Assembly: GCA_935421135.1 (NCBI GenBank) | Contig: OW285187.1 | Coordinates: 8,122,001 to 8,186,000 of the forward strand | Origin: Bugulina stolonifera | Lineage: Eukaryota; Bryozoa; Gymnolaemata; Cheilostomatida; Bugulidae | Reading direction: 5' to 3' | Length of the DNA stretch: 64,000 nt | Shown here: positions 20,846-32,657 of the stretch, one piece after another | Layout of the letters: each line of letters opens with the position of its first letter | Numbering within the stretch: the stretch's first letter is position 1 | The notes under the pieces: generated by a model | The model's database searches: none | What the model was told of the DNA's origin: nothing | The model's input: the letters and a program-made list of their open reading frames with translations, nothing else | Made by a program: the position numbers and the translations under genes

Positions 20846-21845
20846 TAGTGCTGGGCGGTTTTGATTTGCATGTGCATTCAGTTTTTTTGCAAGATTTTTC
20901 AAAAAACTGAATGAAACCGAAGTTGTCTTCTCACCCTCGGTTTAATTCGGTTTTTTTTATTTATGAAAAAAAACCGAACCGAACCGTAATTATGGCAGGA
21001 AAATTTAAATTTTTTTGGAGTTATCATCCCTTGATTCTATACGGAAAAGAGCAGACAACTCCAGTACGAAGTATATCACGCATTTTGGAGTTATCACACT
21101 TCTCATTCCAATCATTATAGAGAAGACAACTCACGCGGCAAACTAGCCAATCCTGACCATAAACTTGAATTTATAGAAGTTCAGCTGTGGTCGGACTTGC
21201 AGGAAGCTCACAGATGCTAGTCAGGTTTAGCAATAGAGAAGCATATAATACTGTATGATCAGGTTGCAACATTCATTATATTTACTAGAATATAGATACA
21301 ATAATTTATTGTTTTGGTTTACAACTTGTATTTTATTATTTACTAGAAACTAACCCATCTAGCCAAAATATTCACAAAAACTGACAATGCAATCTGTTAA
21401 GTAAGTAGTATAGCAATCAGCCACATTGAAATGGAAATACAGGTGATACAGTAATGGTACATAACTAAATATGATGAGTGCAGGAAGTAGGTTACTAGCG
21501 ACCAGCTAAATAATATATTATCAAAACAGTACTGAACTTAGTTTATCAGCAACCAGCTAAATAACATATCAAAAATTAATCTACAGGTAATAAATAGTGA
21601 ATATATGATGAATACAGGAAGTAGGTTATCTGCAACCAGCTATAGCATATCTTACAGTGCTACTGTGGCCAGAAGTGGGAGTTGGGAGTGGGAGTTCTCT
21701 TTCATGGGATTTCCATCAAGATGGCAAGTCTTCTGATTTAAGAATTCGAGGATAAATAACTTCTAGAAACTCGAGCTCTCTTTTTGCTCTGTCTGCTGCT
21801 GCTGTAGTATTCATTGCTGTCACTGGATCACAACATACATCATTA

Positions 21846-21889
<44 letters not shown>
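21846..21889. repeat. (CAT)n microsatellite
   Basis: Uninterrupted trinucleotide run of about 14.7 units inside the 7.7-kb insertion. Confidence 0.97.
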
Positions 21890-22134
21890 GCAAGGGCAAG
21901 GATATCAACAAGACTCCTTTTACTTGTAGGCCTACCGGGACTGTAATTAAAGTAGTGTCAAGTTTGGAATCAAGAATATGACCATTTTAAATAGTTAAGC
22001 TCTAAGTTTTACCCTCCAAATGAAGTGCAACTTGATTAGCTTGGGTATCTCTCTGTGGGTTGAATGCTGCTTTGCAGTTTCAGCATTTTCAAAAATGCTC
22101 AAATTTGATTGACAGATGATGGTAAGTGGCTAAA

Positions 22135-24140
22135 CAAATATGATTGCTGTTGAATCATATTTAACTTACTATCTCGAAGATGATCAAACACATGCTATTC
22201 TAGTGCACACATCACTAACTAACTAGGCCTACTAGTAACCAACTAACCTGTTGGCAATGCGCCAGCAGCTACATGTATAAGCATACATACTAGAGACATC
22301 GAAGGCAATGAATTATGACTGCATGCCATGAGCAGATGTTATCCAGAAAATTCTACTGAATAACGACTACACTCAAGATATTATACAATCATGTACCTAC
22401 ATCACTGAGATTGTGTGAATAATATTTTTAATGCTAATTCATTGTACAATGAACCTATATTGCCAGAAAGGATGGGTGTGTTATTTTTACAAAGCTTTGC
22501 ACCTACACGTACATGTATCATATCATTTTGGTTGTGATATCAATATGCTACTACATGTACATGTACATGTCATGTCATGTACATGCCATGTACATGCCAT
22601 GCACATGCCATGTACATGCCATGTACATGTCATGTACATGTCATGCACATGCCATGTACAAGTAGTAGCATATATTACAACCAAAATGATATGACAAATA
22701 TGATTGTTGTTGAATCATATTTAACTTACTATCTCTGAAGATGATCAAACACATGCTATTCTAGTGCACACATCACTAACTAACTAGGCCTACTAGTAAC
22801 CAACTAACCTGTTGGCAATGCGCCAGCAGCTATAAGAGTACATACTAGAGACATCGAAGGCAATGAACTATGACTGCATGCCATGAGCAGATGTTATCCA
22901 GAAATATTATACAATCATGTACCTACATCACTGAGATTGTGTGAATAATATTTTTAATGCTAATTCATTGTACAATGAACCTGTATTGCCAGAAAGGATG
23001 GGTGTGTTATTTTTACAAAGCTTTGCACCTACATGTACATGTGTCGTATCATTTTGGTCGTAATATCAATATGCTACTACATGTACATGTACATGTCATG
23101 TACATGTCATGTACATGTCATGTACATGTCATGTACATGTCATGTACATGCCATGTACATGTAGTAGCATATATTACAACCAAAATGATATGACAAATAT
23201 GATTGCTGTTGAATCATATTTAACTTACTATCTCTGAAGATGATCAAACACATGCTATTCTAGTGCACACATCACTAACTAACTAGGCCTACTAGTAACC
23301 AACTAACCTGTTGGCAATGCGCCAGCAGCTATAAGAGTACATACTAGAGACATCGAAGGCAATGAACTATGACTGCATGCCATGAGCAGATGTTATCCAG
23401 AAATATTATACAATCATGTACCTACATCACTGAGATTGTGTGAATAATATTTTTAATGCTAATTCATTGTACAATGAACCTGTATTGCCAGAAAGGATGG
23501 GTGTGTTATTTTTACAAAGCTTTGCACCTACATGTACATGTGTCGTATCATTTTGGTCGTAATATCAATATGCTACTACATGTACATGTACATGTCATGT
23601 ACATGTCATGTACATGTCATGTACATGTCATGTACATGTCATGTACATGCCATGTACATGTAGTAGCATATATTACAACCAAAATGATATGACAAATATG
23701 ATTGCTGTTGAATCATATTTAACTTACTATCTCTGAAGATGATCAAACACATGCTATTCTAGTGCACACATCACTAACTAACTAGGCCTACTAGTAACCA
23801 ACTAACCTGTTGGCAATGCGCCAGCAGCTATAAGAGTACATACTAGAGACATCGAAGGCAATGAACTATGACTGCATGCCATGAGCAGATGTTATCCAGA
23901 AAATTCTACTGAATAACGACTACACTCAAGATATTATACAGTCATGTACCTACATCACTGAGATTGTGTGAATAATATTTTTAATGCTAATTCATTGTAG
24001 GCCTACAATGAACCTGTATTGCCAGAAAGGATGGGTGTGTTATTTTTACAAAGCTTTGTACCTACATGTACATGTGTCGTATCATTTTGGTTGTAATATG
24101 CTACTACTGTACTACTACTGCTACCTACATGTACATGTAC
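22135..24140. repeat. Four tandem ~500-bp satellite units with internal palindromes
   Basis: Units start at 22135, 22695, 23194 and 23693 (spacings 560, 499 and 499), each beginning CAAATATGATTG. Units 2 and 3 are almost identical over their whole length. Each of the first three contains a palindrome whose arms (TATCATTTTGG...ATGCTACTACATGTACATG and its inverse) enclose an array of CATGTACATGT repeats, for example 23047-23193. The fourth unit keeps one arm and diverges. The small methionine-initiated frames here (start MLIHC) are the same repeat read four times and are not taken as genes. Confidence 0.95.
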
Positions 24141-25507
24141 ATGGTAGTATATCTGCGAGCTCAGGGCTGAGTAACTACCTCTTTGAGACGCAAATAAATA
24201 ATTTGATTATGGTAAGATAGTGCATCTTTGTTTAGACATACCTAGATCTCTTCTAGCTTCCAGCGCCACCCTTCTTGAGAAACTTGTTCCAACGTTTAGG
24301 GAGTCTAGGAACATGAATGAATGAGTAATGAATGACAAGCAGGTAGAGCATTCCAGTCCATTGCTGTACAAATGAAGAACCACCTATGGTAATGGAACGG
24401 GTTCAAAGTTAGTGCAAAGTAGGCCTATAGCATATTCAGGTTACAAATTGTCAGAACTGTATGTGCACAACACTGTTGTCAGTCCTTGAAAGGATGAAAT
24501 AAAAGCATGTTTTTTATGTATTGGAAGAGAGGAACATTTCTTTGTAGAAACAATGCAAAGTGATTTGGGTTTAGCAACTGAGCTAAAAACCTGTAAAGGG
24601 AACATTTCGACAAAGACAGTTTGAAACAAGACGTTTCAGAACCAGACAGTAAGAAACCAGATAGTACGAAACCGGACAGTTCGAAACTGTGTAGATTACA
24701 TTTAGAATAACACAACTCGCAGATTATTAATTTTGGTTAATTTTAATTGATTTAATCAATTAAACAAAAAATACAATGTTGAAAATAAAAATTAGTTGAA
24801 GTCTGGGGTTGGGGTGTGGCGTTTCGAACTGTCTGGCGTTGAGCTGTCCTGTTTCGAAACGTCCCGTTTTGAACTGTCCTTTTTGAACAGTCGCAAATTC
24901 CTAAGAACCATATTGGAAGCTAAATTATCTAGTAGTAGTAGTAATACAAATTGCGAAGTTTAGTTGCTAAATGAGTACAAAAAAGAAATGGTCACATGTT
25001 GGTCAAAGCAAGAGAAGTCAGCGCATTTACATGTATATTTATCCACCCAGAACGGAGTGGGCCACTTGTTTTTAGAAACAAGTTGATTAAGTAGTACAAA
25101 ACTGGTCAGGTTTACTGGATGTCCACAAAAAGGGCAAAGTCAACGCTATCAATTACCCAAGCAAGACATGGTAGTACATCTGCGAGCTCAGGGCTGAGTA
25201 ACTACTCCTTTGAGAAACAAATAATTTGATCATAGTAAGACAGTGCAAGTTTGCTTAGACATACCTTAATACCCAGAACTGTTCCAGCTTCCGGTGCCAC
25301 CCTTCTTGAGAAACTTGTTCAAAGTTTCCAGTCTGTTACAATAAGAGACGATTCAACAGTTTAGGGAGTCTAGAAACATGAATGGATGAGTAATGAACGA
25401 CAAGCAGGTAGAGCATTCCAGGCCATTTGCTGCACAAACGAAGAACCATCTATGGTAATGGAGCGGGTTCAAAGTTGGTACAAAATAGGCCTATAGCATA
25501 TTCATTT
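24141..25507. repeat. Direct duplication (~300 bp), copies 1 kb apart
   Basis: 24141-24437 and 25168-25507 share CTGCGAGCTCAGGGCTGAGT, the GCCACCCTTCTTGAGAAACT segment, the GACAAGCAGGTAGAGCATTC segment and the TAGGCCTATAGCATATTCA ending. The second copy has about 40 extra bases in the middle. Both lie inside the 7.7-kb insertion. Confidence 0.9.
24594..24896 (-). mobile_element. TTCGAA-repeat miniature element, copy A
   Basis: Both ends consist of diverged copies of a motif near GGACAGTTCGAAAC arranged as inverted repeats around an AT-rich core with ATTGATTAAATCAATTAA. On the minus strand it matches 51544-51784 from end to end (TGCGACTG start, CCCTTTAC end). No ORF; probably a non-autonomous DNA element. 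Confidence 0.75.
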
Positions 25508-26504
25508 TCGAAATTATATTGCACTGTGGAATTGAAATGAAAGTATCTGTTCTCTGTTGTAATATAAGAGTTGATTAATTTACTTAGGCCTACTGGATGT
25601 GGACAAAAAGTCATGGTCACTAATCATTGAAAGTAAGAAGGACTAGCCTATTTGATATATCAGTTATAAGTCGACTAGACTACTGTTTCCAAAAACAAAT
25701 TAGTTGAAGCCAACAATGTTATGTGACCCCAACTTAGGAACTGAGTGAAATGCTATCTTGGTATTCAAATAAAAACATAATATCTTCCATAAAATACATG
25801 TACACACTGACCAACTAGGAGCATGAGTCCACAAATGCAATTCAAAAGAAACTATTGCTAGCTGGATGCATGTCGCACATGACACATTTTGTGGAAGCTG
25901 GACTCATTTATTTGCTACAGTAACAGTGAACTGTGCCTTTTAATCCAGCCAATAAATATTAAATAGCCTATTTGTCTTAGCTTAGGCCTAAGCAGTGTTT
26001 AAATTTCAAGGGAGCTGTCATCTTTTATGTCCCAAACTTGTTTAGTAAACTTGATTCACAATCACAATGCAACAAAATACCATATCGTGTATGTAGATAG
26101 AAAGTCAGGATCCATTTCATCAATCTAATGAAATTAGGGAGTTCATCTAAAGCTAAATGATAAAAACACAATACATCCTACTATTTAAAACATCTATGCC
26201 GTTTGGTACAGGAGTACAGAAAACTTTTTACTAAGCCATTTGTGCAGTCATTATTCAGCAACTATTCTGAAACATTCTCCTTCAACATGCTCCATTCATT
26301 TGATGCCAGACTCGGGTTAAAGACTCTCACTCGAGTTGATTCAAGCAATATTTTTTGCCTTCTTAGAAGGACTCGTAACTTGGACATATAGATATTGAAC
26401 ACTTACAACTTGAATTGTAATTTATTTATGGCTATGATCAAGGACTCTTTAACTCAACACATCATTATGTTGCAATATTCAATAACTCATGCAAATGTAA
26501 ATAT

Positions 26505-27206
26505 TTGTAACTTGAAGTTTTGATTAGTTACTAAAAAGAATTGACTCGTAACTTGAAGAGTCACAACCAAGGGTTGGCCATGGCAACTTGGGTTTCCAAA
26601 ATAAAACTTGCAAACATCTCTGAATGATTTCAGCACATTTCAGTTATCGTTATTTGTTACTATTGTACATAATTTTATTTATTTTAATCTAATAACAGTT
26701 TAGTTTTCATTGGGCAGCTGTAAATTGCAATGAAAAGAGATAACCACAGTTATAACCACAATTGTGATCACAATTATAGCACATTTTATGATTTTAAACT
26801 AAAATAGTGACATTTTGCTTGGAAATTTGACATCTTTTCCTAACCAATACATCACCAAAACCTGAACAATTACAATAGCCCAAAAACTCTATAAAAAAAC
26901 TCATGCTAGTCGAATAAGAAAAGAACTAAATTGTAGCCAGTAGCTTGCTTGTAGTTCAAGTTAACTTTGATAGCTTGATAGAAACTTGAGTTTCTGGGAA
27001 CATGTAAATATTTAACTTGTAACCTAAAAGTTTTGATTAGTGACTAAAAAGGAGTGACTTGTAACTTGAAGAGTCACAGCTAAGAGTTGGTCATGGCAAC
27101 TTGAGTTTCCGAAATAAAACTTACAAACATCTCTGAATGATTTCAGCTATAGTTATTCGTTACTATTGGACAAGATTTTATTTATTTTAATCTAATAACA
27201 GTGTAG
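26505..27206. repeat. Direct duplication (~195 bp), copies 0.5 kb apart
   Basis: 26505-26705 and 27016-27206 share AACTTGAAGAGTCACA, the CATCTCTGAATGATTTCAGC segment and TTTATTTATTTTAATCTAAT. They lie inside the 7.7-kb insertion and carry no ORF. Confidence 0.88.
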
Positions 27207-27443
27207 TTTGGCCTATACTTATAAAAATAATAATTATAAAATAATATAAATATATTCAAATTTTTATTATTTTTATTGTTGCAAAAATTGTTATTTCATT
27301 CAACCAAGGAGTACTCCAACAAATTTACAATAAACAAATAATATTAATTAATAAATACACGAGTAGTAAGTACTGTCATTTCAATCTAAAACTGGAAAGC
27401 AAGGAAAGTAAAAAACTTTGACTCAGGGTCAAAGTTTTTACTT

Positions 27444-27538
27444 AGTTACTAGCTAATACATAGTCGATAGATAGACAGACTGATCGAGTCACTCTATCAG
27501 TCTATCTATCGACTACCACTATGCATTAACCAGTAACT
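27444..27538. repeat. Long hairpin with CGATAGATAGAC arms
   Basis: The arm 27444-27484 (through TAGTCGATAGATAGACAGAC) pairs with 27495-27538 (ATCAGTCTATCTATCGACTA onward), loop about 10 bases, with few mismatches and small gaps. Confidence 0.85.
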
Positions 27539-27664
27539 AACTTGATGCTTATATAATAATAATAATAAGTTTAGTCCAATCCAAAAAAATGAACAGAAAA
27601 TTATTATATATATGGCAATAGAATATATATGGAATATTAATATAATATAATAACTTTATTATTG

Positions 27665-27777
27665 ATATCAAATCAATAAATGCTCATTACAATAATTATT
27701 AGGCCTATTATCATAATATTATTTATACAATTATATTATTGCAACAAGCATAGCATAAGCATTTATTGATTTGATAT
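27665..27777. repeat. Inverted repeat with perfect 20-bp arms
   Basis: ATATCAAATCAATAAATGCT at 27665-27684 is exactly inverted at 27758-27777, around a 73-bp AT-rich spacer. Near the right end of the 7.7-kb insertion. Confidence 0.9.
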
Positions 27778-28532
27778 TATTATTAATAACTTAACTTCTT
27801 ATGTTATCGACGACTTGTGAAATGATCATTCTCTAAGTTTTTATGCAAAATAGATCGAAAATAAAAGTCCACGCAAATTTTTACATTTGTTCAATTATAT
27901 ATTATTAATTATTTCTATTTTATATATATTTAATATTAAATTATTTTATATGCACAAATGAAATATCATATGTCACATGAACATCAGATCATGATTAACT
28001 CGTCTTTACGTTCAGAGTACGATGTTGCATTGGTCAACTAATTGGAATAAATTAAATTCACTAAGTATACAATTATATAAAAAATATAGACGTATATAAT
28101 TATAGTGAAACTAATATCATTAGGCTAATAATATTTTATTAGTCATGACCACCGATGACAACTAAAACAAAAACCCAGCAGATGACAATATAACCCAGTG
28201 ATAGTAGGAAATGCGAAGGATGGCTATTGCTAGTTAGACTAGATTCCCGAATCCAGCGCTACCCGCAGTTGTGTGATTGCAGTGACGCCATAGAGGAGAT
28301 AACTCCGTGGTGCAAGCGCTTGTCTGTACGCGCATACAACACAGCGCATACCGGAAACGGATGCGGTGGTAGAATTGTGGGATTGGTTCGGTGCGACTTT
28401 TAAAACCGAATAAAACCGCACCGCCGCATTCGGTGTCGGTTTTTATTTTAAATTTTGGCGGTTTTTGAACCGAAGGGAAAAAAAACTGAAAAACTGAATG
28501 AAACCGAAACACCGTGCAGCACTAATATACAC

Positions 28533-30261
28533 CCCTTTGGGTAACCGCACTGTACCAGGTTTGATCTGGTGGTTCAGGAAAACATTATGTGGGTCTCTTC
28601 TACACTCCTGCCTCATCTCTTACTGTTCCATAGGTGGTTTGAGATAGCCCTAAATACATGTAGGTTGTATTATACTGTAACTACATGTATAATGTTATAA
28701 AACAGTGTCAAAAATACAGAACTGTAATGTATACACAGTTTTACTATATCTCCACTTCCTTAATGTGCTTGTCTTCACAATCAAGCTAAATTAGAAAATT
28801 TTGGTGTTGGAATTGAGGATAATCAGCGATCCTTTGATATTCATCTTCCTAGTGCTAGGCAGAACTAATGTATTATTACATGTACATGTACAATGTACAT
28901 GTATATCTAGGCAATATACGGTGTAATAGCTCTGATAGACTGATACTGCAATGCAGTTAGTATAATTACAGTCATATTGTTGTAGGTAGGAATTGTAGAA
29001 TAAATGTGTGCATGTTGTACTAATTAATTCTAATTTTACCATAACAAAGTTGGATTTCATGGGTATTTACAAGTACAAGGTACATTGTATTGTATGTACA
29101 TATGCCATATTTTATTAATATTGACTACATTTATTCAAAGAACACATATTATCATTTTAAAAATATTATGTAGTAATATATTATTTCATTTATTCCACAA
29201 GGTTTCTAAATACAGTTATCCTTTTTTTTATCCAATATACATGTATGTACAATATAAAAATATGCTCTCCCCTATATATATACATGTACATACAGTATAT
29301 ATATTTAGCTCTAGACATGGTTTATCAAGCACTTTTGCCATTGATGCGATTATATAATTATATACTTATGATTTTGTACTTGTGTATAAATAAATATACA
29401 TGCGTAAGTATATCTTATACATGAATGTTTCATATAATGATATAGCTTAGGTGAGGTGTCAAACATTTAAACAGTACATAGAATGGTCTACAGTGTACAC
29501 TCTACCTAGTGGTACCTAGGAACAGGTACATCTACCTAGGTGCAGGTGCATTTACCTAGGTGCAGGTGCATTTACCTAGGTGCAGTTACCTATGCGCATT
29601 TACCTAGGTGCAGTTACCTCTGCCCATTTACCAAGGTTCAGGTTATTACAATAATATACATGTATTTTACATAGCTAATACTGAATCTGAAAAGAACGTG
29701 CATCATCTGTGTAAAGCTCATCCCCTAAAGGCTAATTGCAGGTTGAGGATCATACTTGCCAAGGAGCTAGAGAAAAACAATTCTGGACTCGTCTGCTCAA
29801 AGTCCCTGGACATGTACCAGAACCCCTGAACATAATAATTATGATATTATTCATTGTATGAAACACAATAGTAGAGCTAATCGAGGGGGCCACTATGGCT
29901 CCTAGAGCTGGATATTATTTTAGTCCAATATGGCACAAAGGCAAACCTTCTTCAGGACATATTTTGAGTATATTAGTTGAATAAAACGTATTTCTCAAAA
30001 GTATCAAAATATCCATTTTAGTGCCATTTAGTGGCTTTTAAAATATTTTCTTCCAAGTATAAATGACTTTTTATTTATGTTGCATCTGCGTTTCATGAGG
30101 TTTGGTAGCATTTTCACTGAAAGTTTTTATTTTTGCCAAATTTTCACCATAGATAAACAATCATGACAGCTGGAAAATCAGTAGGAGCAGACAAAAATCT
30201 AGTGGGTGTCTTGACAATGTAAATACTAAATATGTATTTATGTACAAGGTACATGTATAAT
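28533..30261. other. Intergenic, no gene recognised
   Basis: AT-rich sequence with many ACATGTA motifs. A short open stretch after a possible acceptor at 29670 (reading TESEKNVHHLCKAHPLKANC and ending 29829) looks mildly protein-like but has no partner exon and no recognised family. Confidence 0.35.
29504..29640. repeat. Minisatellite of CCTAGG-containing 20- and 28-bp units
   Basis: About six units based on TTTACCTAGGTGCAGGTGCA; later units are extended by eight bases to 28. Each unit carries the palindrome CCTAGG or a one-base variant. Confidence 0.92.
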
Positions 30262-30562
30262 TAGTGGTCAAAGTTGGGGGTCGTGGGGGGACGCAGTCCC
30301 CCCACGACTGATAGACTGATAGACTCCCTGCAAATCACTATTATAATAATAATACTAATTGGACCATATTTTACCTTAAATTCTTGGATTTTGCACCATT
30401 TTGGCATCTAATTTTGATAAAGTTTCCAATTTCCAAGAGGGCGCTCAGGCGCCCCTCCCGAACCCTCCCCGCCGGCGCGCCGTTCGGGCGTTTCGCGTCC
30501 TCAAGTGATTATGTCTGCTACCCTAGAGACCCCCCACCTCTTTTCTTAGACCTTGACCACTG
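30262..30562. mobile_element. hAT-like miniature element, GC-rich, 301 bp
   Basis: Starts TAGTGGTCAAAG and ends CTTGACCACTG, flanked by a perfect 8-bp duplication TGTATAAT (30254-30261 and 30563-30570). The interior is GC-rich (CCGCCGGCGCGCCGTTCGGG), unlike the AT-rich surroundings, and has a G-run/C-run hairpin near the left end. No ORF fits a transposase. A partial relative lies at 47822-47892. Confidence 0.88.
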
Positions 30563-31045
30563 TGTATAATTAAAATATGCAAATGACTTATCGCACTGGA
30601 TTACTGCGAGATTGAAGAATTGTCCTTTAGAATTCTATGAGTTGTCCTCTCAATAACAAATTGCGCGGATTCATAAAAGCCTGTGGTTCACGGTCAAACA
30701 ATTAAAATCATTGCTTCGCATTAGTTTAAAACAGAACCGTGTCTAGTGGGCGTGATCATAGAGGTAACTCTATGGGCGTGATCTCAGTAAATCAAGATTT
30801 TGAAAGGCGAAACCACAGAAATGCAGGCAGTGGGCAAAATGGTTATTGCACCATTTCTATTTAGCAGTGGGCAAAGATAGTAGGTGAAGTGAAACCACAT
30901 CGTAAAATAGTAGATTAGTAGATAGTGAATGGATTAATAAAGCCAAGGGGTTACTCCTTAGATAGAACCAAAGAGTAAGTACCTTCTTACTCACAGTCAC
31001 TGATAGAACCGAGTGATTAACACATACATACACTGATACAGTGGT

Positions 31046-31081
31046 ATTAATTGAGACTGTAGCAGTACAGTCTCAATTAAT
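31046..31081. repeat. Perfect 16-bp hairpin
   Basis: ATTAATTGAGACTGTA, loop GCAG, then the exact inverse TACAGTCTCAATTAAT. No T-run or gene boundary nearby. Confidence 0.97.
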
Positions 31082-31659
31082 AATAATATACCCCCTAACC
31101 CAACAAACACAGATTTTATTGGTTGTTATAAAATAAAAATAAATATTGTTATTTTTAATTATAATTGTTATTATTATTGTTATAATTATATAATATATAC
31201 ATGTAGCTATAGTTATAGTAAGTATTAGTAAAGTAATAGATCTAGATGAAGTTGAATGATTATTAATATTTTAATATTATTTTGAATTATTATTTTAAAT
31301 TAATATTAATATAACAATATTAATATAATTATAATTGTTTACATATCAAGTTCAAGTTAGTAATAAGACAAAAGCCAAAAGCACAAAGGTAATAAATAAT
31401 AATAGTTATAAATTATTATATCATTATCATTATGATTATCTAAATCCTTTGTTTGTTTTGTTTTTGTTTATATTTTTGTCGAATTCATTGGGCTGTTATC
31501 AAATAGTCATAATCATAATGATATGTTTCATTATCATTATGATCATCATTATAGGCTTACAGTACAATAATAATATAATAGTATTATCAATAGGTCCTCA
31601 TTATAGTATAAATATAAATAGTTATATTTCATGTTTTTTTTCCTGTAAGGATTTGCTTT

Positions 31660-31750
31660 TGAGCAATCAAGAGACTCGTTTCACATTCATAAAAATACCG
31701 GTCCTTGACACAGTGAACAGGATATATTACCACCACACCAGCTCAGCTAT
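31660..31750 (-). mobile_element. tRNA-derived SINE relic
   Basis: On the minus strand AGCTGAGCTGGTGTGGTGGT resembles a polymerase III A box, and the downstream part (TATTTTTATGAATGTGAAA) matches the copy at 63660-63785. The B-box region is deleted or diverged. Confidence 0.55.
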
Positions 31751-32223
31751 AATATTTATGTGAATATTTATTATTTTATATAAATATTTATAATAAATGA
31801 ATTATTTGAATTTTTTGATGTTGCGTGGATCTTATCAAATGGATTTGACTTCAAACTCACTTGAACCTTATGTACATGTACACCGTGTATATTTATGAGT
31901 AATGTAATGCAGTGCTTTGGTTGCCATTATTTCTAGCAAATAAACATGAAATCTCCACAGATCTTTCCCGTATTTGTCAGTAAAATTATAGAAACATTAT
32001 ACATCAATATTATTTAGAAACACCAGAAATATGAAATTCCAATAATACGTGGCCTCATGGCGTTACCACCACATATACACTTATTTTCTATGTAATCAAC
32101 ATAATCTGCTTCTACTGGTACATGTATTTGATTAATGTCGTAGTCATCGACAATATTTTGCCAAAGGCTTCAGTGTCAAATAATGCAAATGGTTTGATGA
32201 ATGTCTTCCTACTAACTCCTATT

Positions 32224-32647
32224 GTGTGTTTACACTGCTGCAATTTTGTCTGATGCAGCCTGTCTGAGGTTGCAATGTCTGAGTCTGAGTAGTGTGAACA
32301 TGAATCGTTGTCGGAGTCTGCAGTTGCAATGGGATCGGAGTCTGAGTTGCAGCGGTGCAGCAGTGCCAGGTTGAAGCGACAGGTCGGAGGGCGTGGCCAA
32401 AAGCTACAGCCAATGAAACAACAAATGCGCGAGTTCATTTCGGACGTTGGCCGTAATACCGCGCATGTAGACATGCTTGTGTTTCTACTGGCTGTAAAAT
32501 TTGTCGTCCTCCGATAGTTTTTATTGAGTTGCAGAAGTATAAACGCATGCGTCTGAGTTAGTAATGCAACTCCAACTGCAGCTTGCGTGCAGCTAGTTGC
32601 AGCTTAGTTGCAGTCGGAGTTACATGCAACCTGCAGTGTCAACACAC
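32224..32647. mobile_element. Inverted-terminal-repeat element, GC-richer, 424 bp
   Basis: Left end GTGTGTTTACACTGCTGCAA; right end, inverted, GTGTGTTGACACTGCAGGTT. The interior repeats GTTGCAGT/GGAGTC-type words. I see no clear target duplication and no convincing gene; the 120-codon minus frame across it is treated as chance. Confidence 0.6.
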
Positions 32648-32657
32648 CTTTTAAGCC

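Larger units (their letters stand above)
20846..28524. mobile_element. 7.7-kb hAT-like insertion without a transposase ORF
   Basis: The left end is TAGTGCTGGGCGGTTTTGAT; the right end reads TAGTGCTGCACGGTGT on the other strand (13 of 16 matched). The flanks are a perfect 8-bp duplication ATATACAC at 20838-20845 and 28525-28532. The first 150 bp and last 140 bp match the corresponding ends of the 985-bp element at 15586-16570 in the same order, so both belong to one family. The longest ATG frame inside is under 90 codons, and none resembles a hAT transposase. The interior holds four tandem ~500-bp units, two other direct duplications, a TTCGAA-repeat element and long hairpins. Confidence 0.8.
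30571..32223. other. Intergenic, no gene recognised
   Basis: AT-rich, with the hairpin and SINE relic listed separately and short inverted TCATTATCATTATGAT repeats at 31416-31552. The 142-codon frame at 31335-31763 is low-complexity Ile/Tyr/Asn sequence and ends inside a SINE relic, so it is not taken as a gene. Confidence 0.4.

Noticed and set aside
22135..24140. Spaced repeats resembling a CRISPR array
   Set aside because: Units are ~500 bp, lie in animal DNA inside a transposon, and the short repeats have no unique spacers.
22431..24220. Four similar frames starting MLIHC
   Set aside because: They are the same satellite unit read four times, including the CATGTACATGT array; no domain or codon signal.
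20846..28524. Two separate solo insertions at 20.8 and 28.5 kb
   Set aside because: The two ends are complementary halves of one element type and the outer flanks are the same octamer, which fits a single insertion.
31335..31763. 142-codon frame on the plus strand
   Set aside because: Ile/Asn/Tyr-rich translation of AT repeats that runs into a SINE relic.
32112..32474. 120-codon minus-strand frame in the GC-richer patch
   Set aside because: It overlaps an inverted-repeat element and reads its GTTGCA/GGAGTC repeats; no family recognised.
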